NCBI GenBank assembly: GCA_947000775.1
Contig: CAMQGK010000242.1
Span: forward strand, 2,631,501 to 2,695,500
Source: Pterois miles
Taxonomy: Eukaryota; Chordata; Actinopteri; Perciformes; Scorpaenidae
DNA: 64,000 nt
Direction of reading: 5' to 3'
Shown: positions 11,606 to 22,366 of the stretch, piece by piece
Layout of the letters: each line of letters opens with the position of its first letter
Position numbering within the stretch: position 1 is the stretch's first letter
The notes under the pieces: generated by a model
Seen by the model: the letters and a program-made list of their open reading frames with translations, nothing else
What the model was told of the DNA's origin: nothing
Database searches by the model: none
Position numbers and translations under genes: made by a program

Positions 11606-12469
11606 CTGGAAAAAGAAGACAACGGCAGCTCATTTTCTCTCCTGCCATCCATGCATCTGTCGGTCTTTTGGAGCCACAAAGATAACTGAAATTCCTCCCT
11701 CTGGATGTTTATTATATTCAATCTTACGACTAGGTATATGAACACGTTCTTTCATCTTTTTATTGAAGCTGAAGTGCAAACCCCCCAAGGCCTCTGTGAG
11801 AATGTTTGATTTTCCTCTTAATGAAGGGAATATTGTGGAGATGGGGCCACGTTCCTGGTGAATGGATTCTCAATCAGGTAGAAAATTAGATTTGTGAGGC
11901 ACTAGTTGTAGTTTTATATGTTTTAGACGCTTTGGTAAACACTCTGTCCATGGGGAATAACATCTATTAACCTCTGTGATCCCAGTGCACCCATTCTGGA
12001 TTTGTTTTAACCTTTTTAGGCTTAAAGTTGGACTTGATCTTAAGCCCTTTTATCAACTTTCATTATAAACCACATATATTTTCTCCACTTCTACGCTTTC
12101 TGTTCAGGATGTTCTGCATCTTCACAACAACATAGCAGTAAAATCACAATATTTTGTTTGCTCCAGTCTGAATCTCGATCTCGGAGTGACTCGTGTCAGC
12201 TCCTCCTAAATTACGTCTGCCTCAGATTTTTCTCCCGATTCTCCTCTCTCACGGCCCCTTGCCATTTCAGTGTTTCACTTAAAAACTAAAGCCTGCATGT
12301 CAACTCTGATCACCTTATTTGTGTTTTCATTTATATGCAAATACTGTGAACTCAACCTACAATTAAACTGCAGAATTTCAGCACTGTTAGGAAGTAAAGG
12401 GGCTGCAGTGAGATATGATGTCCTTCAAGTGAACGCAGTTGAAGTGTCCTTGAACAGACTGAATCTCTA

Positions 12470-12941
12470 CTAGCTCCGGGCTGCTGGCCTGTAGCTGATC
12501 CTGACCTCTGACCTCTATGGAGATGACCAGCTTTGGGGAATGTTGTCTCAGTGTGCTGACTTAACTGTGGCTTGCCCCAAACTGACTGTGACTATCATAA
12601 AGTGGGCATGTCTGTAAAGGGCAGACTGGTGGGGACCCAGAGAACCCATTTACATTCACACATCTGGAGGTCAGAGGTCAAGGGACCCCTTTGAATTAAA
12701 TTTTTCTATGCCAACATTTAGCAGAACTGCATAGCGTTATTTGGCGTCCTTAGCAGCGAGCAAGTAGGCTATGATCTGGTTGGAGCCAACGGATTCATCA
12801 GCTTTTCTAGTTTCATATGGCACCATTATCTTCACTCTAGATTTAAAAATGAACTCACTATAACCTCCAAAAGATCAATTGTGTTAATGTGTTAAAGAAA
12901 TTAGCTTTAGAATTAAAATGAATTTAACTTTGACAGCCCTA
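12470..12941 (+). mobile_element. hAT-like non-autonomous DNA element remnant
   Basis: The block TTGCCCCAAACTG, CATAAAGTGGGCATGTCTG, GAGGTCAGAGGTCAAGGGAC and TAGTTTCATATGGCACCA, ending TTTAACTTTGACAGCCCTA, is a common teleost repeat as I remember it. The terminal TAGGGCTGTCAA (reverse strand) resembles a hAT inverted repeat. No matching left end is visible, so the copy is 5'-truncated or decayed; the left border is uncertain. Confidence 0.6.
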
Positions 12942-13004
12942 ATAAATATATTTCATATCATCCTCATATCACGCTCACAGAAATGCACAAAGCCACGAGG
13001 TTAA

Positions 13005-13285
13005 CATGAAACGAATGGTTAGATTTAGGCAACAAAACTGATTAAAGTTAGAGAAATGCAACAAAACTACTATAGGGAAAGAAGTACATGGCTGGGCGTA
13101 AAACTATTATGTTTGTAAAATGAAAATGAAAGTGAATATTGTGGACATGAACAAACAGCTGACTGAAACGTGATGCAGCAACATATCTCCTGGATGAAAG
13201 CCTTGTGTTTGTTGGACTCATCCACCTCCACTCCACCTGCCTGGTGTCTCTCTTTTCGTTATTTAACCCACATCACCTGCTCTGA
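13005..13285 (-). repeat. repeat B copy
   Basis: Runs from ATTTAGGCAACAAAACTG through TACATGGCTGGGCG to GTTTGTTGGACTCATCCACC and a final TTTAACCCACATCACC. Outer end missing. Confidence 0.7.
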
Positions 13286-13651
13286 CCGAACGCAAAAATG
13301 TTGACATTTAACATATCTCTGGTTTGCAGAATCCAATGTAACCCAATGCAAAAAATTTTCCTTGGCACCTGCGTTGGAGATGTCCTTAGTGTTAATGCAA
13401 CTACTCAAGCTCATCTGTATACATGCATCATCGATACTTCCTCTGAACTGTTGACTTATCCGAGTAAAATCTCATCATCTGAACCATATACTGTAAGCCT
13501 GTGTCACACTGATTTCACAGCTTTGAGTCCTAACCTCCACAAATGACCGCTTCCTGCTGGGGAGACCGAGGAGAACAGCACCTCATTTAGTTGAGGCATC
13601 GGGCTTTTGAAATATGACCTGAGAGGCAGAACTTCCTCTAAAGGGAAACTG

Positions 13652-13655
<4 letters not shown>

Positions 13656-13705
<50 letters not shown>
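13656..13705 (+). repeat. (AG)n microsatellite
   Basis: About 24 uninterrupted AG units. It keeps reading frames open on both strands, which explains the Arg-Glu and Ser-Leu repeat peptides predicted over it. Confidence 0.97.
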
Positions 13706-13707
<2 letters not shown>

Positions 13708-14227
13708 AAGTAAAACGGAGGGCGCAAGTTTGAAAAGTCTGAGAGTAAAGGAGGGAGAAAATTTACTACAAAAAGCTCTGAAAAAACGGATGTGATATAA
13801 GATGGACGATAGAGGGAAGTCAAAAATGTGGATCACAGCAAATCTTAACATGATAGAAGTCTTAACTCGTCTTAACAATAGCAGAAATTTTCACCTAACT
13901 GTACACTCAGCCTACTATCTGATGCATTGTTTATGGATGTTTAAACTCAACGCAGCTAAAGCTAAAGCAGCCAACTGTCAGCATCCATATCTAATATTAA
14001 ATATTAATGAGGAAATGTGCATCGATCGGAGCTGCCACTGCGCTGTATCTGGGTGTGGTTTGATCAGATTTGACTGACGGCACAGACAACATAAGCCAGT
14101 CCCCACATTTTGATAGCTGAACTGTGATGGGTGCACATAAATATCTGGCATCATCTTTTTTTTCTGAGCCCGGCCTACTTCAAACCATTCAGAAGAACAG
14201 AATAGAAAATCTCTCCTCAATCAATGA

Positions 14228-14515
14228 ACTTTCCCCAGCCCGTTTTCATTCCCAGGGCGGCAAGTACAGAGGCTTTGTCACAGCCGTCGCAGCACCTGGT
14301 GTTCCATTACCTGCAGCGTAAACCCATCGATGGCAGCAGTAAACAAATGTGCACCGGCAGTGTGGTGACGTAGTTTAAAGAGCGAAGGGGCTACTTAGGG
14401 TGGACGAAGGAGGTGGTCCGTCCAACACAAGGCTTTCATCCAGGAGATTGCTGTTCGTGTCCCGTGTGCTGTTTCACTTTCAGCTGTTCATTCATGTCCT
14501 GTTTTCACAATAGAG
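14228..14515 (+). repeat. repeat B copy
   Basis: Starts CGTTTTCATTCCCAGGGCGG, then GGCTTTGTCACAGCCGTCG, TTTAAAGAGCGAAGG and CAAGGCTTTCATCCAGGAG; ends before the core tail. Confidence 0.7.
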
Positions 14516-15448
14516 ACCATATTTGCATTTCAGAATGATGCTCATTAACAGAATCAACATTTTCACAGGTCCTATCGGGTAATCTACGATGTACTTCAAC
14601 TCCATTTACACCTCCATTAACACTTGAAGATGCTATAGTCTCTGATTAGGAGAATTATATATTCCCAAAACCATCTGCTCGCCTCTTTCGCACCTTTGCA
14701 GCAGAATTGAAGAGAGAAAGAGGAGAGAGGATGAGAGAGGGGGAGGAAATTAGAGAAGGAGGGAGCATTACTCAGCCTCAGAAACGCTGGCCTCTGAGCT
14801 TAAAGGAAAGAGATGTCCCGGAGGAATTGTGACTGATGAAGCGGCTCAGCAGTCGACCGTGTTCCCCGAAAGCCACAATAAACTGGCCAGTCTAATATGT
14901 GAAGCTTTAGAAGGACTTTGGAGACATGCTGTGGATTTATCCTGATTTAGGCTGAGTGTGAAATCAACAAGCTTTTAAGCCACGAGAAGCTCTTTTTTGT
15001 TCTCTCCGTGAAGGAGTCTCTGCCTGACATTAGTTTTACTCCTGCTGTGAGAGTCTTACCTCTCATCAACTTTAAATTGAAGCTGTTCATCACAGCATTG
15101 CTGCAGAGTTTTCTGCCTGTACTAGGAGCCTCAAGGTAATGCCGAGTGTCTCTACTTACGAGTGTAGCATGGTTAACACAGCGAGTGAGAGAGAGCCCTC
15201 AGGTGAACATTTTAACAGGAATTATACGAGTAAATGAGATGCTAATTTCTTTAGGTTTGAGAAATTTTTATGAATTGGAGGGTTTTTCTTGAGATACAGA
15301 TTTTTTGTTGGGTCAGGCATTCACAGCTTTCATCATTCATGAAGGGGATTGGACTAATGATGGCTGTAATGAACAGCACATTATTGGAAAGGTGGCGCTC
15401 AGTGCTGGTTTAGTTTCTTTGTTTGCTCTGCAAAAGGTGCTGTGTTGC

Positions 15449-15815
15449 AGGCTGGTCTCATACACTGTTTGTAGCCGTACCTATGAAAAGAGTTGTAATG
15501 CATCCCACAATATAAAATTTGTATTTACTCCACAGAATTGTGAACCAAGAGGTATAAAGTGAAAAAATAACACAACTATTAAAATACTGGACTTTCACCC
15601 AGGAGATTGTTTGTGTCCCGTGTGAAACCAGAAGTCAATCTTGATTTATTTGTCATGTAATGTCAGCAATTGAATTTCCCCTCGTGGGACTAATAAAGGT
15701 TGTTTGTTGTTGTTCTTCTTCTTCTTCTTCTTCAATCTTTTCCTAAACCTTACTAAGTTTACTAATATTATTGCCTAAACCTAACTAACTTTCCTGTGAA
15801 GTCTTTTCATGAGAT
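15449..15815 (+). repeat. repeat A copy with a retroposon tail inside
   Basis: Starts GGCTGGTCTCATACACTG and carries the A order: CTATGAAAAG, CCCACAATATAA, GTGAACCAAGAGG, then TTCACCCAGGAGA and GTGTGAAACCAGAAGTCAA, then the CCTAAACC core. It is interrupted at about 15661-15735 by a short retroposon 3' tail. Confidence 0.7.
15661..15735 (+). mobile_element. short retroposon 3' tail inside repeat A
   Basis: TTGAATTTCCCCTCGTGGGA, then CTAATAAAGG and a TTG then CTT repeat tract. The same terminal block ends the full-length SINE at 29715-30045, so this is a heavily 5'-truncated relative. Confidence 0.7.
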
Positions 15816-15854
15816 ACAATCCATTGTATGTGAATATGTTGTGTGCCGTCTGCA

Positions 15855-16060
15855 CAGCCCTTTCTCCTAAAAATTATGCTCCCATACAGAAAACTGCAAT
15901 GTGAATTACGTATCACAAATACATTTGTGTGAAGAGAAGATTGCGGTGATGAATCAATCACAACGTCCGACTGTCACCCAGGAGACCGCTGTTCATGCCC
16001 AATGTGAAACTAAAAGTCAATGGTCACTTATTTTAATTATGCTGTTTTTTCGCTAAAGAA
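15855..16060 (+). repeat. repeat A variant copy
   Basis: CCTAAAAATTATGCTCCCATAC followed by ACTGTCACCCAGGAGACCGC and GTGAAACTAAAAGTCAATG. Followed by an AAG-rich tract (16058-16083). Confidence 0.55.
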
Positions 16061-16804
16061 GTAGTAGAAGTAGAAGAAGAAGTAGTTTTGTTGCGTTTTT
16101 TGGGGTTTTGTTTTGTTTCAATTTACAATGATAAGCACGTGTTTAAACTTTTCAAAAGTGCAGTTTAGTCCGCAGGATGGTGCTTCAGGACTTCTAATGG
16201 AGCGTTTAAAAAGGTTTATCCTATAAAACGGACTGCATTCATGAAGCGCTTTAATGCAAAGGACTTTACAATTTTGCTTTTCATTCACACATCAATGGCA
16301 GAAAGGAAAGCTACCATGAAAGGTGCTGGGGTTCAGAGTCTCGCCCATGGACGCTTCGACATGTGCCACCTAAGTCTGGAAATCTATGTTTGGTGGATTA
16401 TTTCTCTGTTGTTCCAGTGCTAATTGTCATTGTATTTTACATGGTTGACAGCCTGTTTATTTACCTTCACAGTGATGTCCAACTAGTAAGGATCATGTAT
16501 TTGTGGGATGAGCAGCACAGCTGATTATGTGGGTAGCGCCCAAGTGAAATAAGGTTCTGCCAATCAGGCTCCACTAGACCAGACCACATGACCACAGAGT
16601 GATCCGGGTCATTCTGAAAAGTCAGCTTTTTAAAAACCAACATGGCTCAATTCAACATTTAGTTTCAAAACAAACCTCCTCATCTCTTCGCTGACATGAT
16701 GTTGTCATCAGATGATTCGCTGCCAATCAGGCACCTTGGATTGGAGCTATTAGATATTGGATATTACCTTTTCTGCTGTTGGTATATTGTCTAATTGCAC
16801 TCAC

Positions 16805-16998
16805 CCCTATACTGTCCTCCTGTCGATACTGTTTCCAGTTGTGTCCTGTGTCACTGAACATCAGCAGGTAGGCCGTCAGCCAGTCAGAGCTGCCGTAGCG
16901 ACCCTGCGTAGCAACAGCAGTGATCTGTGTCCGCCCGCCCAGGTCGACCTCCAGCCACTGATACCTGTCTGAACTCAGAGGAGACCAACCTCCAGCTC
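16805..16998 (-). CDS. cntnap4-like: CNTNAP-like exon 3: discoidin (F5/8 type C) core
   Basis: The 194-bp exon encodes residues 66-130, including AGGWSPLSSDRYQWLEVDLG and ITAVATQGRYGSSDWL, the hallmark core of the discoidin domain in CNTNAP proteins, then YLLMFSDTGHNWKQYRQED. The acceptor tract is very pyrimidine-rich (tttctttctccttccag) and the donor is gtgagt at 16804-16799, phase 0. The last codon is GGG (Gly130); from memory of the family a Trp is usual at this junction, so this looks like a lineage-specific change of one base. The domain is extracellular and takes part in adhesion. Confidence 0.97.
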
Positions 16999-17980
16999 CT
17001 GGAAGGAGAAAGAAAGAAACACCTTTGTACTGTCCATTTTTATTTCTCAACATGAAACTCAAATTTGGGTACTTTAAAAAAACAGTGCTGGAAAATCAGA
17101 GAGGAATAAAATTTATCAAAACAGACAGTATCAACAAAGCTATGTGTAAAGATCTACGCTGCAGGATCCCTTAAATGCTATCACTGCATGAACAACAACA
17201 ACAAACGTGTTCACACGAATGTAAATCCATAAAGAGTTTTCATTTGTTTCATAAAAGAAGACAAATAGTACTTAAGTTATTTCAACAGACGCAAACTTTC
17301 CCATAGTTTAAAAGCCCTGTGCACAAATGGTTTATCACCTCGTTTCTCTGATGTTCAATTACGAACAGTGAAAAGAGTTTAATCTGTAGCTTAAGGACTG
17401 TTTCCGTGCATAATATAACCAGCAGCTGAGGCATTTATACAATATTAAAGACGCCATTTCACAGCAGACCTACACATAATCTGAAAACCAGGGCAGAGGA
17501 CCATAAGATGAAGTCACATTAAATAATTAAAATATCAAAAGGTGTGTGTGTGCGTTTGCGCTGAGTCATAACAAAGTGACATTTTGCTGCCAACACACCA
17601 TATGGACAGATTTTACTGAATGCATGTGTTTTACTTTTGCTTTTGTGAAGTCCATTCCTTTTCATGGCGTGTGATCAGCAGTCCAGCCATCAGGAAAACA
17701 TGTTGATTTTGTGCATTTCTGCCAACCACTGAAACATTCAATGTCAGTGTTTTTATTTTATTTTTTTCTATGTGGATGTTTTTTACATTCTGTCAGAGCG
17801 AGCTATGTAGTATATGGAGCGACTGTTATGTTGTAGTATAATACTGAGCTTAAAGAGAGAAAGCCCAGGACCAGACCAGAAACAGGTCTTTTGTCCAGGA
17901 GAAAGACCTGAGCTTGTCGTAACCTCTGTTCATGTCCTGTGTGAAACCAAAAGTCAACTGCTGAGTTTCTGCTTGTTTTC

Positions 17981-18216
17981 AGGCTGTTCTCATACACTGT
18001 TCGCTGTTAGCTAAACCTATGAAAAGTAATTCTTTATGTCTTATACATCCCATGTAACCAATTTGCTTAATGCGGGTAACTGTGAACCAGGAAGTACAAA
18101 GAGCAACTACCCAAACCACAATCTACTCTTAAACCTTACTAATAGTTTTGCTGCCTAAACCTAACCAAGGTGTTTCCTGTAAAGACGGAGGTTTATTTTG
18201 AAAAGACTGTATGGAC
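17981..18216 (+). repeat. repeat A copy with internal deletion
   Basis: AGGCTGTTCTCATACACTG, CTATGAAAAGTAAT and GTGAACCAGGAAGTACAAAG are present, then it jumps to CCAAACCACAATCT and the CCTAAACCTAACCAAGG core. The middle block lies just upstream instead, at 17880-17960 (GTCCAGGAGAAAG and GTGTGAAACCAAAAGTCAA), so two copies or a rearrangement meet here. Confidence 0.65.
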
Positions 18217-18260
18217 GAACAAACAGTCTCACTCTGATTGATTGCATTTGATTTGTGTAC

Positions 18261-18616
18261 AGGGCTGCACAGTGGTGCACTGGTTAGCGCTGTCGCCTCA
18301 CAGCTAGTGGGTCACGGGTTTGAATCCAGCTTGGGGTCCTTCTGTGTGGAGTTTGCATGTTCTCCCTGCGTCAGTGTGGGTTTTCTCCAGGATCTCCAGT
18401 TTCCTCCCGCAGTCCAAAGACATGCAGATAATTGATGACTCTAAATGTCCTGTAGGTGTGAATGTGAGCATCAATGGTTGTCTGTCTCTATGTGTCCTGT
18501 GATGGACTGGTGACCTGTCCAGGTGAAGCCGCCTTTGCTCGGTGACAGCTGGGATCAGCTCCATTCCCCCCCGCGACCGATAACGGGATAAGAGGTTGCA
18601 GATGGATGGATGGATG
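18261..18616 (+). mobile_element. tRNA-derived SINE with L2-type tail, perfect target-site duplication
   Basis: The head has Pol III boxes (GTGGTGCACTGGTTAGC; GGGTTTGAATCC), the body has TGGAGTTTGCATGTTCTCC and CCAAAGACATGCAG, and the tail ends in (GGAT)n, the L2-type 3' end. It is flanked by TGATTTGTGTAC at 18249-18260 and again at 18615-18626, a perfect 12-bp duplication from insertion. The element is full length. SINEs of this kind are copied by L2-type LINE enzymes supplied in trans. Confidence 0.92.
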
Positions 18617-18644
18617 ATTTGTGTACAAATTTCCCTTTTTTTGG

Positions 18645-18990
18645 GGTGCTCAGATGACTTTCAACAATGTATTTTTCATGGGTTCCCTACAAATGTCCAG
18701 AAACATGTGACATAGTTGATTGCAGTTTGACTCAAAATAATTCTAAGTGCCACAAGTTAAGCATGCAAGCTCAGTGACAAATAAATCCATGTTGACTTCT
18801 GGATTCACACGGGACATAAATGGCTGACTCCTGGCGTTTTACGACCCACCCGCTCTCCAAAACTCCTCCCCACACAGCATTTATCGGTATTTATACTTCC
18901 CGGTTCACGATTATGTAAATTCTCTAAAAATTCATTTTGTGCTGACAAAAAAGGTAAAGTTGTGTCTAAGCACATGAACCAATACATTGA
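18645..18990 (-). repeat. repeat A copy
   Basis: Contains AAATGTCCAGAAACATGTGAC, TTGACTTCTGGATTCACACG, TTTACGACCCACCCG and CCCGGTTCACGATTATGT. It lacks the CCTAAACC core. Confidence 0.65.
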
Positions 18991-19059
18991 ATGTTATGAC
19001 TGATTCACAAACTATTGTGTGACTGGGCTGGAAATTGATAAGGGCGGTCGTTATTTATT

Positions 19060-19215
19060 TACAGTTGTTATGTTATGTTATTTTTTTTAGCAAAAAACAT
19101 GATCTTTTTTCTAAACTTAATCAAGTAGTTTTGTTGTCTAAACCTAACCAGTTGTTTCACAACATTAACCATGTGGCACTGAGTGTTTCTGGAAGTGTGA
19201 TAAAAAAGCTGATAT
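19060..19215 (+). repeat. repeat C copy
   Basis: CAAGTAGTTTTGTTGTCTAA, then AACCAGTTGTTTCACAACA, CATGTGGCACTGAGTGTTTC and AGCTGATATGAAACAACAA. The 3' end is missing. Confidence 0.65.
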
Positions 19216-19879
19216 GAAACAACAACAACAACATTCATGATTTATGAAACATATTTTTTTATTCATTCCTTTACCTGCCGTCTTTTATCATTGGCTGTCA
19301 ACCACACCTTGGGGAGCCAATAGTTATCAAGTATTTCTACTAGAATGCCTAACCCTAACTACTGTATCCCTGGAGCATCTACATCTTAGCCCCATAACCA
19401 CCATTTGCCCTCACATCCATCATCTCATCCTGGGTGCATAACATTAGGGCTGCCATTATTCATTACTTTCCACGGGGTTCGAATTGGAGGAGACAGCCTT
19501 GGGCAAAGCAGGGGGATCTATCAACTAATCCTAAAACCAAATCTTAACCCTCAAATCATTTTGAAAAAGACAAAATGTCTGAGATGTGTTAGTTTTAGCC
19601 AAGTGTTTCTCCCCATTTGAAAAAGATGACTGCTCACTTGTGGGTGACTTTGAAGACAAATCTCTAATTAATAATGACAACCACAGACCATATCACTGTC
19701 ATTCTTCGTCCCTTTGTAGAGACAGCTACAGACTGTAGAAATATATTGATGTCTGATGCAAAGTTCTGCAAAAACAGAACTGTTGAGTCTGGTCTCTCTG
19801 CCAGTTGAGCCACTTGGTAGCAGAGTTAGAGACTGTGCAGGAAGAATGAAAGGAAAATCGAGTTTTGCTATATTTTTCC

Positions 19880-19907
19880 TTTGAATCTTCTCATAAGAAG
19901 ATTCAAA
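19880..19907. repeat. perfect 12-bp stem hairpin
   Basis: TTTGAATCTTCT, a CATA loop, and its exact complement AGAAGATTCAAA. Not part of any repeat recognised here; it could be a chance palindrome or a remnant. Confidence 0.9.
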
Positions 19908-20482
19908 ATGTCCTCCAAGAAGCGCATTAGTGGAATCAGATATGGAAAAACGTGATTTGCATTCTGAGTTTTTGTACTTTCACACAGTCACATAACATCT
20001 CATAGGGATGAGCGGAGTCACTTCCCCTCCTGAGGCTTACTAAGGTAGGTTTGGTTCCCAGCTTGGATGATTTACTACCGACCTGCCAGAGATTTGTGTA
20101 TCAAAGTTGTACCAAGCATCTGCCTGCCCAAAAAGAAATGTGATAAAATGCCCTCTGCACATTTTGAACAGATAGAAGCTGGTAGTTGAGATGTCTTGGA
20201 TATCATGTCTGGATATCAGTTGTTGCAGGAAAAACAGAACAAATCTACACTGCAACACAGTGCTGGTAGGGCTCACGGCCAACAAAGATAACAAAAAAAG
20301 TCTCTTTGGCCATCAATAATGTACTATTATTCTGACAGACAGACAGGAAGAGAGGTCGAGAGAGGTTGAGACAAATGGAGCTGGATTTCCTGAGTATAAC
20401 ACTTTGAAAGCTTTATTATGCACGAGAGAGATTCTCACTAAGTGTTTAGAAAATCTCATCAATGATTTGATTGATACAAGTG

Positions 20483-20900
20483 AGGCTGGTCTCATACACT
20501 GTTCGTAGCTATATCTACGTTCAGTAATGCACTGTAATTCATATATATCCCACAAAATCAAGTTGTGTCACATTCATGTTATTGTGAACCAGGAAATATT
20601 AAGAGCAACAAATGTGGAGTAGGGAGGAGGTCACGGTGGATGGGTGGGTCAAAAAATACCAGGCTTTCACCCTGGAGACCGCCATTCGTGTCCCGTGTAA
20701 AACCAGAAGTCAGCGTTGATTTGTCACATAACTGACATGCTTAAGTAACGCCACTATTTATGTTAACACAAACCATAATCTTTTCCTAAACTTAAGTAGG
20801 TTTGCTGTCTAAACCTAAGGAAGTTTTTCTTGTGAAGACAGAAGTTCATTTTGAAAATGTTCGGAAATTGCCACGTTTTGCTGGACATTCGTAGGTGGAC
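20483..20900 (+). repeat. repeat A copy, long
   Basis: One of the most complete copies: GGCTGGTCTCATACACTGTT, CCCACAAAATCAAG, GTGAACCAGGAAATATTAAG, GGATGGGTGGGTCAAAAAAT, GTAAAACCAGAAGTCAGCG, the core, and then TTTGCTGGACATTCGTAGG at the far end. Confidence 0.75.
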
Positions 20901-21039
20901 AAAAGTGGTAGTGTTTCCGAGCACCAGAGTCCCTTTAGAAAACTGCTCATTTTACTACAGCAGGTCTGACAGTCTGCCCGCAGTCCTGGTTCTGTTTCTC
21001 CAGTACCTCTTAAAACGAGCCTAACAATGCCAACATCAT

Positions 21040-21520
21040 ATACTGATGCTATGTCAGCTCCCTCGCTGTCACTTTTTGGTCATCGTAAACATGTGCTTAA
21101 TGTTGAAAATTAAACAAAAATACTCGCTTAGGTTTAGGTTACAAAACCACTTAGTTAGGTTGAGGAAAAAACAATGTGGTTGGTCTTAAAATTACTACAT
21201 TTGTACAGTGACAATGTGACCGGATGTTGTGAACACAGACAGAAACGATCAGCGGAGTTTTAAGTGAAAGTGAATGGGACACCTCGATGAAAGCTTTATG
21301 TTTGTTGGACCAGTCCACCTCTCCTCCCACCCACCCTGTGCGTCTCTTTTTAAAATACGTCACTTTCCGTGAGTGTTTACTGATGCTGTGGATGGGTTTA
21401 CATAGTTAATAGAAAGCCTGGTGGTCTCCTATACTGACACTGAGTCAGTAGTGAACACTGACGGCCATGATAAAGCACGTCGGTATTCGTGGCTACGGGA
21501 ATGAGAACGAGCTGGCAGGT
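21040..21520 (-). repeat. repeat B copy, long
   Basis: Spans from CACTTTTTGGTCATCGTAAA (one outer end) through the TTAGGTTTAGG core, GTTTGTTGGACCAGTCCACC and GGATGGGTTTACATAGTTAA to GGAATGAGAACGAGC (the other outer end). With 36655 and 49437 it defines both ends of B. Confidence 0.75.
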
Positions 21521-21592
21521 CATATAGAGGCGTGTGTTGCTTTCAGCCCATTCGCTCTCAGTGTCTCAGCGTAAGCTTTCATTATGGGAAAC

Positions 21593-22366
21593 CATAGATG
21601 TACATACATAGGTAGACGCTATATTGGCCTTTGGAGCGTATGTCAATGTCGCCGTCATATTGTGGAGGTCAGGACTGGCCTCTAAACACATACTAGTGAG
21701 CGGAGAGCTGCTGTTTTTCTGGATAAAAACACTATAACGTTTACATTTCTCAACTGATTTCAACCGAGTCATTTTTTGTATTCAAGCATTTATAATCTAC
21801 GTGAAGTGCTTAGAGTTAGGTTAGATTCTCCCTGCAAAAAAAACACTTTTTTTTCCACATCATCGACATTATAGTTTAATTTACGTCTTTACAAAACATT
21901 TGCTTTAGTTGGTCATCAGATAACAGCTGGCTAGCATTTGTTGTTAGCTAATCCTCGACCAAAGCTGATGTTATGTCGCGTGTTTACGAAAAATAACTGT
22001 CAGCAAACTGAATTATTTACCCCCATATAAGTAATTCAGTTCATGTAACGTTAAGCCAGGCTAACGTCAATACACACTCTTGATTGTCTAGCAGCGATAA
22101 TAGCCTAGTATCGAGATTTTAAGTCACTGGAGACAAAACTATTTTTCTACACCTTGTAGATCATAAATCCTTGAATATAAAAATTGACTCATTGAAACTG
22201 TTTGAAAAATGTGAATGTTATTGTGCTTTTTATCCACAAAAATGGCAGCTCCCCATTCACTCATAAAGGGTTACAGGCCAGTCCTGACCTCCCGAGTATG
22301 GCGGCAACGCTGACGTATCACAGCAACGGTGGCTGATGTGGTATCTACGTATATAAAACATGCATG
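21593..22366. mobile_element. 774-bp fold-back DNA element with about 215-bp inverted ends
   Basis: The left arm (about 21593-21810) and right arm (about 22150-22366) are inverted copies of each other. Matching blocks include GAGGTCAGGACTGGCCT, GTAGAC/GTAGATACC, GAGCTGC, GGATAAAAA and CTACG/CTACA near the inner ends. The 340-bp centre has no coding capacity. This is the form of a non-autonomous DNA transposon or fold-back element; superfamily unknown and no clear target duplication seen. Confidence 0.88.

Larger units (their letters stand above)
11606..16804 (-). other. intron 3
   Basis: Contains a DNA-element remnant (12470-12941), repeat B copies (13005-13285, 14228-14515), a GA microsatellite (13656-13705) and repeat A copies (15449-15815, 15855-16060). 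The segments 11610-12460, 13290-13640, 13710-14220, 14520-15440 and 16070-16800 show nothing beyond unique-looking sequence; 14695-14765 is purine-rich. Confidence 0.7.

Noticed and set aside
11423..11689. Plus-strand open frame over CNTNAP exon 4
   Set aside because: Shadow of the minus-strand exon.
13504..13878. Ser-Leu-rich (minus) and Arg-Glu-rich (plus) frames
   Set aside because: Created by the GA/CT microsatellite at 13656-13705.
16757..16972. Plus-strand open frame over CNTNAP exon 3
   Set aside because: Shadow of the exon; the minus strand carries the conserved discoidin sequence and splice sites.
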